Assembly: GCA_002730035.1 (NCBI GenBank)
Contig: PBYU01000093.1
Span: 1-45,695 of the forward strand
Source of the DNA: Gammaproteobacteria bacterium
GTDB lineage: Bacteria > Pseudomonadota > Gammaproteobacteria > Pseudomonadales > Pseudohongiellaceae
Reading direction: 5' to 3'
Length of the DNA stretch: 45,695 nt
Positions 9,547-17,972 of the stretch are shown one piece after another. Position 1 is the stretch's first letter; every line of letters begins with the position of its first letter. The notes under the pieces are model-generated. The model had not been told where the DNA came from. It saw only the letters and a list, made by a program, of their open reading frames with translations, and made no database searches. The position numbers were made by a program, and so were the translations under genes.

Positions 9547-9889
9547 CAGGTTTCAGGCCGTAGTCTTCATAGCGAAAATTTTCCAGCAGATCCATGTCAC
9601 GGGCCAGCTTCAAGCTGCCATCGGTACGGTACACCCATCCATGATAGGGACAGACGAAGGTGCTCCGGTTGCCCTGTGGCGCATCACACACGCGGGCACC
9701 GCGATGGCGTCTGATATGCCCGGCGTAGAGCCAGCTCTTGTAGAGAATATGCTCCAACTCTACTTGGTAGGTGATATGCGAGCGATAAAAGTAAGGATCC
9801 AGCGCAAAGCCAGATCGGTCCTGCTGGGCAGCCACCCGGTCTGCCAGCTTAAGCAGTGAATCGTCTACATTGGTGGCGATGAATTTCAT
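9527..9889 (-). pseudogene. Decayed Rieske oxygenase alpha subunit
   Basis: The 120-residue ORF starts like the GbcA/aromatic-ring oxygenase alpha subunits (PYFYRSHITYQVELEHILYKSWLYAGH). It then jumps straight to RHRGARVC and keeps GNRSTFVCPYHGW. About 40 residues between GH and RHRG are missing, including the first cysteine of the Rieske C-x-H pair; only the second pair (CPYH) remains whole. After YGLKPVS it stops, lacking the entire ~250-residue catalytic domain with the mononuclear iron site. Family length is usually 370-430. So this is an internally deleted and 3'-truncated relic. It sits 76 bp downstream of the GcvT-like gene on the same strand and probably was the last gene of that operon. 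Confidence 0.85.
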
Positions 9890-9965
9890 GAGCGCTTCGT
9901 GTCAGGTGTACCCTATTGGCTGTGAGAACGCGGTTGCTTCCGAGAGGAAGATACTTCAGCTTCTA

Positions 9966-11147
9966 TTAGAAATCCGGCGCCGGTGTCTGCCGCCGTTTCG
10001 GCGAACTGAACACCGGGCGCTCGATCACTCGGCATTTCGCCAGCAGTCGGGTCCAAATGAGCTCCCGCTGGTAATAAATCTCGGCAATTAACTCTTCACC
10101 CGGACGCCCGTACTGCGACTCGACCTGGGCGAAGGCAATGTTGGATTTAGCCGTCGGACACCAGGCCGCCGAAGTCACGCTGCCAATCTCCCTTTTACCC
10201 TTGAGGATAAAGGAATGTTGCGCTGGCTTGTTGCCCTGCACATCCAGAAACACGAAACCGTAGCGGGAGCCATTTCGTTGTTCTTCGATAAGCGCGCGGC
10301 GACCGTTGAACAGACCCTTGTCGAGATCCACCAGCCATCCCAGCCCCAACTCAAAGGGCGACCGCGAACGTCCCTCGCGCACGGTTTCCTCCGCTGGCAC
10401 AAAATCCACCCCGGCCTGCAGGAAACCCGCCTCGATCCTGAGCATCTCCAGGGCGTCGTTGCCGATAGGGTGAATGCCCAGGTTGGCACCGGCTGTGAAG
10501 AGTCGATCCCAGAGTAGCTCCGCTTTACCCGGCTCGATCCACAGCTCGTAACCGAGATCGCCCGTGAAACCGGTACGGCTAATCATCAGTTCGGTGTTCT
10601 CGAAAGCGTGATGAGTCAATCCGAAAGGCTTGAGCTCCTCGATTCCGATAAAGCCCATGGCCTTAAGTACCGCACAGGAAGTCGGCCCCTGCACCGCCAG
10701 CGCGGCCACATCCGCAGTCTCGTCCTCGATGCTGACATCTAAACCCAGGGAGGACCACTGCAGCCAGTCCATTACCCGAGTGTAACTACACAGACGATAG
10801 TCACCGGCACCGAAATGAAACAGCGTGCCGTCATCCATCACCTGGCCTGCATCGTTACACCAGATCGTGTAGCCAACTCGACCCGGCTTAAGCTTGCTTA
10901 CGTCCCGCGTCATCACCCGATTCAGATAACGCTCGGCATCGGCACCGGTGATGCGGTACTTGGTCATGGGAGACAGATCGAATACACCAGTGCTACTGCG
11001 AACCGCAAAGTATTCCTGCTCCACCTCCGTGTAGGCTCTTGGTGTGGTATAGCCTTTCCAGTCATCCCATTGATTGATTTCACAGGCCTCAGCCACTCGA
11101 GAGTGAAACGGCGTTCGCAACATCATGGTTTCGTCATGTGCTTTCAT
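9966..11147 (-). CDS. GcvT-family (folate-dependent aminomethyltransferase-like) enzyme
   Basis: The 393-residue protein has the GcvT layout: GVFDLSPMTKYRITGADAERYLNRV near residue 54, ISRTGFTGDLGYELW near 189, and the C-terminal barrel with GRRALIEEQ. Members transfer a one-carbon unit from an amine (or from sulfonium, as in DmdA) to tetrahydrofolate. Its ATG overlaps the stop of the upstream FAD gene in ATGA, with GGAGG seven bases before it, so translation is probably coupled. Together with the two FAD oxidoreductases and the Rieske relic this suggests oxidative demethylation of a methylated amine or betaine. The exact substrate is not visible. Confidence 0.85.
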   Translation of the reverse strand: MKAHDETMMLRTPFHSRVAEACEINQWDDWKGYTTPRAYTEVEQEYFAVRSSTGVFDLSPMTKYRITGADAERYLNRVMTRDVSKLKPGRVGYTIWCNDAGQVMDDGTLFHFGAGDYRLCSYTRVMDWLQWSSLGLDVSIEDETADVAALAVQGPTSCAVLKAMGFIGIEELKPFGLTHHAFENTELMISRTGFTGDLGYELWIEPGKAELLWDRLFTAGANLGIHPIGNDALEMLRIEAGFLQAGVDFVPAEETVREGRSRSPFELGLGWLVDLDKGLFNGRRALIEEQRNGSRYGFVFLDVQGNKPAQHSFILKGKREIGSVTSAAWCPTAKSNIAFAQVESQYGRPGEELIAEIYYQRELIWTRLLAKCRVIERPVFSSPKRRQTPAPDF

Positions 11148-12757
11148 GAGTTGCCCTCCTGTTGCTTTGTAGTAGCGATACTCCCGGTATTTGCTCTCTT
11201 ACTGTTGCTGATAATCTCATTGGCAGCATTGCGGCCCGCCAGACCCATGACACCGCCGCCAGGGTGTGCGCCAGCGCCGCACAGGTAAAGGCCGGCCAGC
11301 GGCATAGCATACTGCGTTGCTCCCGGAAACGGGCGCATCATCATGATCTGGTCCAGGCTGATTTCACCGTGATGCCAATGGCCGCCTCCCAGATGAAACT
11401 CCCTTTCCAGAGACACCGGAGTGAGCAGTTCAGTGGCGAGTACGCGTGCGCCGATGTTCGGGGCGTACGCGCCGAGGCGTTCGATCAACAATTGGGTGTA
11501 GGTCTCCCGCACTGGTGCCCAACCCGCCTTCAGGTCATAGGGTGCATATTGCACCAGCGCAGATAATACGTGCTTGCCTGCCGGTGCCAGGCTCGAATCA
11601 TGTAAAGAAGGGATGCAAATATCCATGACCGGCTCGGCGGAGAACTCCCCGTACTTGGCGGCATTAAATGCCCGTTCCATGGCATCCATGGAAGGCGCGA
11701 TCAATAGCCGCTGTCCCTGCTGCAGCATATCGAGCCCGCTGAAATCCGGTAGACCGTCTAAGGCAAGATGCAGTTTCGCCACATTTCCCTTCATGCGGAT
11801 AGTGCTGACTCGTCGCGCCACACCGGTCTCGATATTCCGTAATCCCACCAGTTTTTCGAAGGTGGTTTTAGGATCTGCATTAGAGACGACGACAGGCGTG
11901 TTAAAAATTTCGCCACTGGTCAGGGTGACACCAGTAACACCATCGGCATTGCAGTTGATCTTTCCCACTGCGGCTAATGTGCGCAATTCTACCCCATAAC
12001 TCACAGCAGCCTTTGCCAGTGCCTCCGACAGTTCGCCCATTCCTCCTTTCACAACGGCCGGGCCGTTAAATCCAAACACTTCACCAAGGCGTCGATGTAA
12101 AAAACTGAATACGCTGTTAGGCGAGCGTGGTCCCATGTGAGTACCCAGTGTCCCGTCTAGGCTCAGCGCCGCCTGCAACAGGTGATTGTCGAAGTTCTCC
12201 TGCATGACATCGTAAATATTAATCAAGGCGATGCGCATGAGATCCTGCATGTCCTGCTTGCCCAGCATTTTCATGCCCAGGCCCAGCTTCAGCAGAGTGA
12301 TCCTGTCAGTCCAATTGCTATGCAGTAGTTTCGGTGCACGCCGTTCGCTGGCGCTGGCCAGCAAGCTGGCAAACTTCTGCATCTGCTGGGTGAAGCTGCT
12401 ATAAGCTAGCTGGTCCTGTTGGCTAACCGATGTCCCGTGCACAGTTGTGCTTGAGAGTGTCACATGATTGCCATCCGCTGCCAGTGCGATCGTGTCCAGA
12501 TCACGGGCCGCCAACTGCAGGCCGTGTTGTGCCAGATTCAGGTCTGCCTGCACGGTAGGATTGAACTGGTATAGCCATTGAGCACAGGCAGAAACTGAGA
12601 AGCCGTCGGCAAATTCACGGGTAATCGCAGCACCGCCAACACGTTCATTACGTTCGAGCAGCAACACCTTGTGCCCTGCTTTCGCCAGATACGCCGCACA
12701 CACCAGGCCGTTGTGACCGCCTCCGACGATAATGACCTCAAAGCTTGAGCTAGTCAT
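11144..12757 (-). CDS. PYROXD2-like FAD-dependent oxidoreductase (second copy)
   Basis: The Rossmann motif VIIVGGGHNGLVCAAYLAKAG at the N-terminus and the C-terminal LYLCGAGAHPGGGVMGLAGRNAA place this in the phytoene-desaturase/PYROXD2 group of flavin amine-oxidase-like enzymes. Length (537) suits the family. The reaction is probably oxidation of a C-C or C-N bond using FAD; the substrate is unknown. GGAGG stands nine bases before the ATG. The start overlaps the end of the upstream gene by eight bases (ATGACTAG) and its end overlaps the GcvT-like gene, so all three are one operon. It is a diverged paralogue of its neighbour. Confidence 0.85.
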   Translation of the reverse strand: MTSSSFEVIIVGGGHNGLVCAAYLAKAGHKVLLLERNERVGGAAITREFADGFSVSACAQWLYQFNPTVQADLNLAQHGLQLAARDLDTIALAADGNHVTLSSTTVHGTSVSQQDQLAYSSFTQQMQKFASLLASASERRAPKLLHSNWTDRITLLKLGLGMKMLGKQDMQDLMRIALINIYDVMQENFDNHLLQAALSLDGTLGTHMGPRSPNSVFSFLHRRLGEVFGFNGPAVVKGGMGELSEALAKAAVSYGVELRTLAAVGKINCNADGVTGVTLTSGEIFNTPVVVSNADPKTTFEKLVGLRNIETGVARRVSTIRMKGNVAKLHLALDGLPDFSGLDMLQQGQRLLIAPSMDAMERAFNAAKYGEFSAEPVMDICIPSLHDSSLAPAGKHVLSALVQYAPYDLKAGWAPVRETYTQLLIERLGAYAPNIGARVLATELLTPVSLEREFHLGGGHWHHGEISLDQIMMMRPFPGATQYAMPLAGLYLCGAGAHPGGGVMGLAGRNAANEIISNSKRANTGSIATTKQQEGNS

Positions 12758-14369
12758 CGGGATAGGCCTCCGGCACCAAATTCGTCCGTTTAAGATCCCT
12801 GAGTATTTCCCGCGCCGCGTTGGCCCCGGGTGCGGTCATGACCCCACCACCGGGGTGCGTGCCCGAGCCGCACATGTACATGCCTCGCACCGGCCCCCGA
12901 TACTGGGCGTAGCCGGGAAAGGGTCGATTGAACAGCAGCTGATCGAAAGTCAACTCACCCATGAAGATATTGCCCTCTGTCAGCCCTATTTCGTTTTCGA
13001 TTTCGCGGGGCGTGCGCACCTCGCAGTGCAATATCAGGTCCTTGAAGTCCGGAGAGTAGTTGGCAATCTGGTCGATCACCGTCTTGCCGAAGGCGTCCCG
13101 GTCCGCATCGGTCCATTCCTCACCATGCACCCTGGGTGGGGCGTACTGCACGAACACCGTCATCATATGTTTGCCTGGCGGCGCCATGGTGGGATCGACC
13201 TGGCTGGGTATGAGCATGTCCACATAGGGGTCGCTCGAGAAGCTGCCGTTCTTCCAATCATCGTAAGCACGCTCCATTCTTTGCAGGGAATCCAGTACGT
13301 GCATATCGGTGTGCATCAGCGGGCTGTTCTTCGGGATGCCATTGAAACTGGGGAGTCCATCCAGGGCAATATTGAGCTTGCCGGAGGAACCCCGGATCTT
13401 GAAATTTTTCGCCTTCCTCACCACGTCTGCCGGCAGATCTTTCTCCTCCATGATTTTCAGAAAGGTACGCTTCGGATCGAGATTGGACACTACGATGTCG
13501 GCGTTAATCTCATCACCATTGCTTAACGCGACACCGGCCACCTTACCACCGCGGACAATTATCTGATCGACTTCGGCATCGATGCGAATCTCGCCGCCGA
13601 AGGATTGCAACGAGGAGGCCAACGCTGCTGCCACGGCACCCATACCGCCGCGGGCGAATCCCCATGCACCCACGGTGCCGTCCACATCCCCCATGTAGTG
13701 ATGTAATAATACATAGGCCGTGCCCGGGGAATAAACGCCCAGCGCTGTGCCGATGATGCCGCTGCCAGCGAGATGGGCCTTAATGACATCGGTTTCGAAA
13801 TATTCGTCAAGGTAGTCGCCTATACTCTTGGTCCAGAAGCGCAGTGTGTCTGCCAATCCCTCCTCACCCAGTTCGGCGAAGGCATCCATTAACACTTTCA
13901 TCTCTTTCAGGTCACGCGGTTTCAACGAGGTGGGGTCCGGTGGTGTGCGCATCAGAAAGGGGCGGATCAGCCGGGTCTGCTTCATGACATCGGCGGTGTA
14001 ACGTTCGTAGGCATTGGCATCGCGAATCGAGTGGCGGGCAATCTCCCGGTATTGACGCCCATGATCCGGGTAGTCTCCGAAATAGTCGCCATTGCTACAA
14101 AAGCTGACACTGCCTCCGTAGGGCACAACCTGCAAACCATGGCGAGGCAGCTCCAGGTCACGGGTGATCTCAGGACGTAGCAGGCTGCACACATAGGAAC
14201 AATTGGAATACAGCCAGTCCGTATGCAGTTCACGGCTCACGGTGGCCCCGCCGATGTAGGAATTCTTCTCCACGATCAATACATCGAGCCCGGCCTTGGC
14301 CAGGTAGGCAGCGTTGGTAAGGCCGTTGTGACCGGCACCGATGACGATGGCGTCGTAGCGCTTACTCAT
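12750..14369 (-). CDS. PYROXD2-like FAD-dependent oxidoreductase (first copy)
   Basis: The 539-residue protein begins YDAIVIGAGHNGLTNAAYLA (FAD-binding GxGxxG) and ends with MYMCGSGTHPGGGVMTAPG, the family's flavin-site signature. It is the first gene of the minus-strand operon and a paralogue of the next gene. Marine genomes often carry such PYROXD2-like genes in pairs; the physiological substrate is not established to my knowledge. A weak GAG-type ribosome-binding site lies upstream. A terminator-like hairpin and an 18-bp palindrome in its leader suggest control by the divergent TetR protein. Confidence 0.85.
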   Translation of the reverse strand: MSKRYDAIVIGAGHNGLTNAAYLAKAGLDVLIVEKNSYIGGATVSRELHTDWLYSNCSYVCSLLRPEITRDLELPRHGLQVVPYGGSVSFCSNGDYFGDYPDHGRQYREIARHSIRDANAYERYTADVMKQTRLIRPFLMRTPPDPTSLKPRDLKEMKVLMDAFAELGEEGLADTLRFWTKSIGDYLDEYFETDVIKAHLAGSGIIGTALGVYSPGTAYVLLHHYMGDVDGTVGAWGFARGGMGAVAAALASSLQSFGGEIRIDAEVDQIIVRGGKVAGVALSNGDEINADIVVSNLDPKRTFLKIMEEKDLPADVVRKAKNFKIRGSSGKLNIALDGLPSFNGIPKNSPLMHTDMHVLDSLQRMERAYDDWKNGSFSSDPYVDMLIPSQVDPTMAPPGKHMMTVFVQYAPPRVHGEEWTDADRDAFGKTVIDQIANYSPDFKDLILHCEVRTPREIENEIGLTEGNIFMGELTFDQLLFNRPFPGYAQYRGPVRGMYMCGSGTHPGGGVMTAPGANAAREILRDLKRTNLVPEAYPDD

Positions 14370-14394
14370 AGGAATTAACTCTTAACGAAGCCCC

Positions 14395-14417
14395 AAAAAA
14401 CCCTTGAGATGGGTTCT
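14395..14417 (-). terminator. Hairpin plus T6 in the leader of the FAD operon
   Basis: Read on the minus strand, AGAACCC, a 7-nt loop and GGGTTTT pair over about seven base pairs (one G-T), continuing into a T6 run, about 26 bases upstream of the first start codon. This is the form of an intrinsic terminator inside a leader, so attenuation is possible. No alternative antiterminator structure was worked out. Confidence 0.4.
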
Positions 14418-14478
14418 GCCATTGTTTCTTGTCATTTGTCTCTAGCATGCCAGAGCCGTCAAGTCGTGTCTATCCCTG

Positions 14479-14496
14479 AATGAATGATCATTCATT
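14479..14496. promoter_or_regulatory. Predicted TetR operator, 18-bp perfect palindrome
   Basis: AATGAATGATCATTCATT is its own reverse complement. It lies between the divergent FAD operon (start 14369) and the TetR/BetI-like gene (start 14581). Dyads of this size and position are the usual targets of TetR-family dimers, so self-repression and control of the FAD operon are likely. Confidence 0.7.
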
Positions 14497-14580
14497 TGTT
14501 CTATCAATGTGGATGCGGTAAAGTGTTCGATGTCATGCAGCACTTTTGCCCTTAACCAGCACACCTCTACCGGACTAACC

Positions 14581-15228
14581 ATGGCCACCAGCGAAACAGC
14601 CAATTCGCCGCCTGCTCGAGCAACCCCCGCCCGTACACGCCGAGCACTGCCCCGCGCAGAACGACGTAATCAGCTCATCCGGGCAACCATCAAGTGCGTG
14701 GCGAAGAAGGGACTGGCAGCCACCACCATGGCGGATATCACTACCGAAGCTGGACTCAGCACTGGCATCGTGAATCTGCACTTTAAGACCAAGGAACTGC
14801 TGTTAGTGGAAACTCTGCGCTTCGTGACGGATGAGTATAAGCAAGGCTTCGACAAAATATTTGTCGATAAGAATAGCGCCGACCTGGAAATAGTCCGCGC
14901 CATCGTCAATTACGACTTCAGCCCGCAGATAGTTAATCGCAACAAGCTGGCGGTCTGGTTTGCCTTCCTCGGCGAAGTGAAGGCTAGACCGATCTATCAG
15001 AAAATCTGCGCACGACATGACAACGACATCAACCAGCAACTAGGTGCCCTGTTTGCCAGTCTGCTTAAGAGGAGCGGCAATCACAGCGTCGATGTAGAGC
15101 TTATAGCCAGCGGTTACTCCGCCTTGACCGATGGGCTGTGGCTGGACATCCTGCTGTCGCCCCGCCGCACTTCTACAGCGATAGCACGGGAAGTCGCCTG
15201 GCAGTATGTAAGCGGGATTATCAATTAG
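14581..15228 (+). CDS. TetR-family regulator, BetI-like
   Basis: The N-terminal helix-turn-helix reads TTMADITTEAGLSTGIVNLHF then KTKELLLVE, closest in my memory to BetI (STGIISHYF, K..LL), the choline/betaine repressor. A disordered Pro/Ala/Arg tail of ~25 residues precedes it. The start at 14581 is chosen because upstream codons (GTG 14509, ATG 14530) give unlike-family residues; no clear ribosome-binding site supports any of them. The C-terminal ligand domain ends LLSPRRTSTAIAREVAWQYVSGI, also BetI-like. It is divergent from the FAD/GcvT operon and probably regulates it. Confidence 0.85.
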   Translation: MATSETANSPPARATPARTRRALPRAERRNQLIRATIKCVAKKGLAATTMADITTEAGLSTGIVNLHFKTKELLLVETLRFVTDEYKQGFDKIFVDKNSADLEIVRAIVNYDFSPQIVNRNKLAVWFAFLGEVKARPIYQKICARHDNDINQQLGALFASLLKRSGNHSVDVELIASGYSALTDGLWLDILLSPRRTSTAIAREVAWQYVSGIIN

Positions 15229-15329
15229 TCGAATATTTCATCACCGCGCGATGCTTCTGTAGTCATCGCAACAATGTAAGATCGACCCTGTAATCAAAAA
15301 CCACTCGACTGGAAAACCAAGCTATCAAA

Positions 15330-15513
15330 TCCTCAAACACCGACAAACCCCTGGGATTCTGGACTGCCACCTCCATGGTGACCGGCAACATGCGGCTCGG
15401 GAATTTTCTTGTTACCCGCCTCTCTGGCTGCTAATTCCTGCAGAAATGCATGGACTAAATTCGTTAATGCTTCTATATTTTCAGCGCTGCTTGTATTGGC
15501 TTGTAAGGATTAA
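15330..15513 (+). pseudogene. Relic of an APC-family amino-acid permease N-terminus
   Basis: One frame reads DKPLGFWTATSMVTGNM (from 15342), the start of an APC permease. The next frame continues GSGIFLLPASLAA (15394-15432). Restoring two bases after the ATG of GNM would give the classic GNMIGSGIFLLPASLAA, so a 2-nt deletion broke the gene near 15392. The second frame runs to TAA at 15511-15513, but the residues after PASLAA no longer look like the first transmembrane region, so most of the gene has been lost. The relic lies directly upstream of the DUF2272 gene. Confidence 0.7.
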
Positions 15514-15520
15514 TGGATTG

Positions 15521-16561
15521 ATGAGAAACAGGAATCTGCTCTGGCTGCTTGCCTCAATGTGGCTGATGCTTGTTTTTCCAACAAGCGTAGCGCAACTCCC
15601 TTTCAGTGAACGACTCCCCAAACAGCTACTGGACGTGGACGCCCCTTCGACGCGAGTTGTCGGAGCAGCCGGTGACATGGCATATGTAGAGCGTGGCTGC
15701 CGCCCAGCGCTGGAATCCGCTGGAATCCGCTCCCGCATTGTAAACACGGTTGTACAGGAATGGGCTTACTTCGGTTATAACATTCTGGATCTTACCCAGA
15801 CTCGCGAATCTGATCCAAACTACACGCCGCAACGTTGGCGACGCACCCCTATCGATCCACTGGAGGCGACCAGAGTGGCAAGCTCTATTGCAGGCTATTG
15901 GTCCACAACGCCATCCAGCGCATGGATTCTGGAGCGCCAAAATCAGTCCTGGGAGTCACGGGGCAGCGGATCTCGTTGGCGCAATCCCTGGTCTGCGGCC
16001 TTCATATCCTGGGTCATGTGCGAGAGCGGACTGGGTGACCCTCGCGTATTTCGTCGGGCGATTGCTCATCACAGCTACATCGATCAGGCGATAACGGCCA
16101 CGGAAGACGACGCGTCCATGGCGGCGTTTATGGCCCATGATCCTGGCGAATTTCCCATCCTGCCAGGGGACCTGCTCTGCCGCGCCAGCAGACCAAATTA
16201 CCAATCCATCGACGCGCGCCGGCAACAACTTGGCGAAGGGGCGCGCACCCACTGCGACATTGTCGTTAATCTGGACAGCACAAACCGCCGCATCATGACC
16301 ATAGGCGGCAACGTAAGAGGCTGGGTTCGGCTCAAATTAATGCCCGCCGAGATTAACGCCGACGGCCTGTTAGCGCCGGCACCCTACAATGGCCGCCGCA
16401 TCTTTGCGCATCTGAAGTTGCAGGCAACCCCCGCAAATGACCACGCGCTGGAGCAGACTCCGACCGTGCAATCACTATTGTGCAACAGAAACCAGGATGG
16501 GCTGTTGGCGATCACCAATACCTTTTCAATCGACTGTTCTAAACCTGTCAGTGCGGATTAG
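15521..16561 (+). CDS. DUF2272-domain exported protein
   Basis: The start at 15521 (MRNRNLLWLLASMWLMLVFP, a signal peptide) is preferred; earlier in-frame ATGs fall inside the permease relic. AAGGA lies 11 bases upstream. The domain shows NPWSAAFISWVMCESGL, then HHSYIDQA, FPILPGDLLC, ARTHCDIVV and MTIGGNV, which fit the DUF2272 pattern of conserved Cys/His residues in a possible NlpC/P60- or amidase-like fold. Function is not established. The Trp/Ser/Cys and His-Cys-Asp motifs suggest a hydrolase, as inference only. It is 79 bp upstream of the hydrolase operon and may or may not belong to it. Confidence 0.7.
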   Translation: MRNRNLLWLLASMWLMLVFPTSVAQLPFSERLPKQLLDVDAPSTRVVGAAGDMAYVERGCRPALESAGIRSRIVNTVVQEWAYFGYNILDLTQTRESDPNYTPQRWRRTPIDPLEATRVASSIAGYWSTTPSSAWILERQNQSWESRGSGSRWRNPWSAAFISWVMCESGLGDPRVFRRAIAHHSYIDQAITATEDDASMAAFMAHDPGEFPILPGDLLCRASRPNYQSIDARRQQLGEGARTHCDIVVNLDSTNRRIMTIGGNVRGWVRLKLMPAEINADGLLAPAPYNGRRIFAHLKLQATPANDHALEQTPTVQSLLCNRNQDGLLAITNTFSIDCSKPVSAD

Positions 16562-16640
16562 TTGATCCCAGGCCGGGAAGACGCAGACCGCGCGGTGTGG
16601 TATACCAGATATTAGAAGACAAGAATAACGAGGACCAACC

Positions 16641-17939
16641 ATGAACAGCAAATATCCAAAAATCTTTTTAATCGCTGCAAGCATTTGCTCCGTCAGCTTT
16701 GCCTTTGCCGCGGACAGTTTACCGGTTGTACAGCCCGAGGAAGTCGGATTTTCATCCGAGCAACTGAATAAGGTAGAAAGTTACTTTGCCAGCCGAGTCG
16801 AGAATGGCGAAATAGCCGGCATGGTCACCTTAGTGGCCCGCCACGGAAAAATCGCCCATTTCAGCGCCGTGGGCTATCAGGATGCCGAGCGGGAAATTCC
16901 CATGGAGAAGGACACGCTGTTTCGTGTCTATTCCATGACCAAACCAATAGTCTCCACCGCGCTGATGATGTTATATCAGGACGGCCTGTTCCAGATGACC
17001 GATCCTCTGTCCAAATTCATCCCGGAGTTTGCCGATCTGCGAGTATTGCGGGACCCCAACGGACCGCTGGATGAAACCGTTGCCATGCAGCGCCAACCTA
17101 CGGTGCAGGATATCTTGCGGCACACGGCTGGTTTCTCCCATTGCCTGGGAAACAGTGAATACGATAGGGCTTGTGTTGAACTCGGTCTATTCAGCCCGGA
17201 AACTTCACTGGAAGAAATGATGACTGCCCTGTCAAACATTCCGCTGATGAACCAACCGGGTGCCCAGTGGCGTTACAGTGTCGGGCCCGATGTCGCGCTG
17301 AGACTGGTCGAAGTAATCTCCGGCATGGCTGCCGACGACTACCTGGAACAGAAAATGTTCGCCCCGCTCGGCATGATTGATACTGGCTACGTGGTCAATT
17401 CAGACTATGCCCATCGCCTGTCACCCATTCACTGGAAGAAAGACGGTGAGTTTGTGCCCATCGACGAAGCCCATGGCAGTCCGCCGGGTGGAGTGCTCTC
17501 TCAATCCTGGTCAGTCAACAGTTATACCTATGACCACGAATACAAAGGCGGCAGCCTGGGCCTGGTGTCTACCACCGAAGATTATTTTCGCTTTGCACAG
17601 GCCATGCTTAACGGCGGTGAGCTAAACGGAGAACGCATTATCGGCCCGAAGACTGTTGAGTTCATGAGCACAAATCACCTCAGCGAACAACAAGGTAGTA
17701 CCTTCTCCCCCGCCCTCGGATTTGGTTTGGGTTTCGCGACAGTTGAAGATCCAACTGGCGCGGGCTATCCCGCCTCAGAAGGCACTTTCTACTGGGCCGG
17801 CGCGGCCGCCACCAACTTCTGGATAGATCCGGTTGAAGACATCGTCGTTGTGTCGATGACTCAACACATGGGCGTCAGAGGCACGGGTGCACTGCGCGGC
17901 GAATTAAGCGCCCTGGTTTATGGCGCACTGACAGAATAG
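16641..17939 (+). CDS. Exported serine hydrolase, class C beta-lactamase fold (EstB-like)
   Basis: A signal peptide (residues 1-23, ending SFAFAA) precedes a penicillin-binding-protein/beta-lactamase fold of 432 residues. The nucleophile motif is S98-M-T-K101, the Tyr is Y212 (RYSV), and a C-terminal GGSLGLVS segment is present. Members of this group are esterases, lactonases or peptidases more often than true beta-lactamases. The second motif is Y-S-V rather than Y-x-N, which is common in the esterase branch. First gene of a three-gene operon: the Tat-exported FMN oxidase begins 33 bp later. Likely periplasmic ester or lactone cleavage; substrate unknown. Confidence 0.85.
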   Translation: MNSKYPKIFLIAASICSVSFAFAADSLPVVQPEEVGFSSEQLNKVESYFASRVENGEIAGMVTLVARHGKIAHFSAVGYQDAEREIPMEKDTLFRVYSMTKPIVSTALMMLYQDGLFQMTDPLSKFIPEFADLRVLRDPNGPLDETVAMQRQPTVQDILRHTAGFSHCLGNSEYDRACVELGLFSPETSLEEMMTALSNIPLMNQPGAQWRYSVGPDVALRLVEVISGMAADDYLEQKMFAPLGMIDTGYVVNSDYAHRLSPIHWKKDGEFVPIDEAHGSPPGGVLSQSWSVNSYTYDHEYKGGSLGLVSTTEDYFRFAQAMLNGGELNGERIIGPKTVEFMSTNHLSEQQGSTFSPALGFGLGFATVEDPTGAGYPASEGTFYWAGAAATNFWIDPVEDIVVVSMTQHMGVRGTGALRGELSALVYGALTE

Positions 17940-17972
17940 CAAACATATCTACGCCTACACTGGAGGATCAAC

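Noticed and set aside
12732..13526. Long antisense ORF (264 codons) under the FAD oxidoreductase
   Set aside because: The minus-strand frame has strong family motifs throughout; the antisense frame has no recognisable domain and arises from G+C-rich codon bias.
16641..17939. True class C beta-lactamase (antibiotic resistance)
   Set aside because: The Y-x-N motif is Y-S-V and there is no clear K-T-G; the esterase-like branch and the operon context make antibiotic resistance unlikely.
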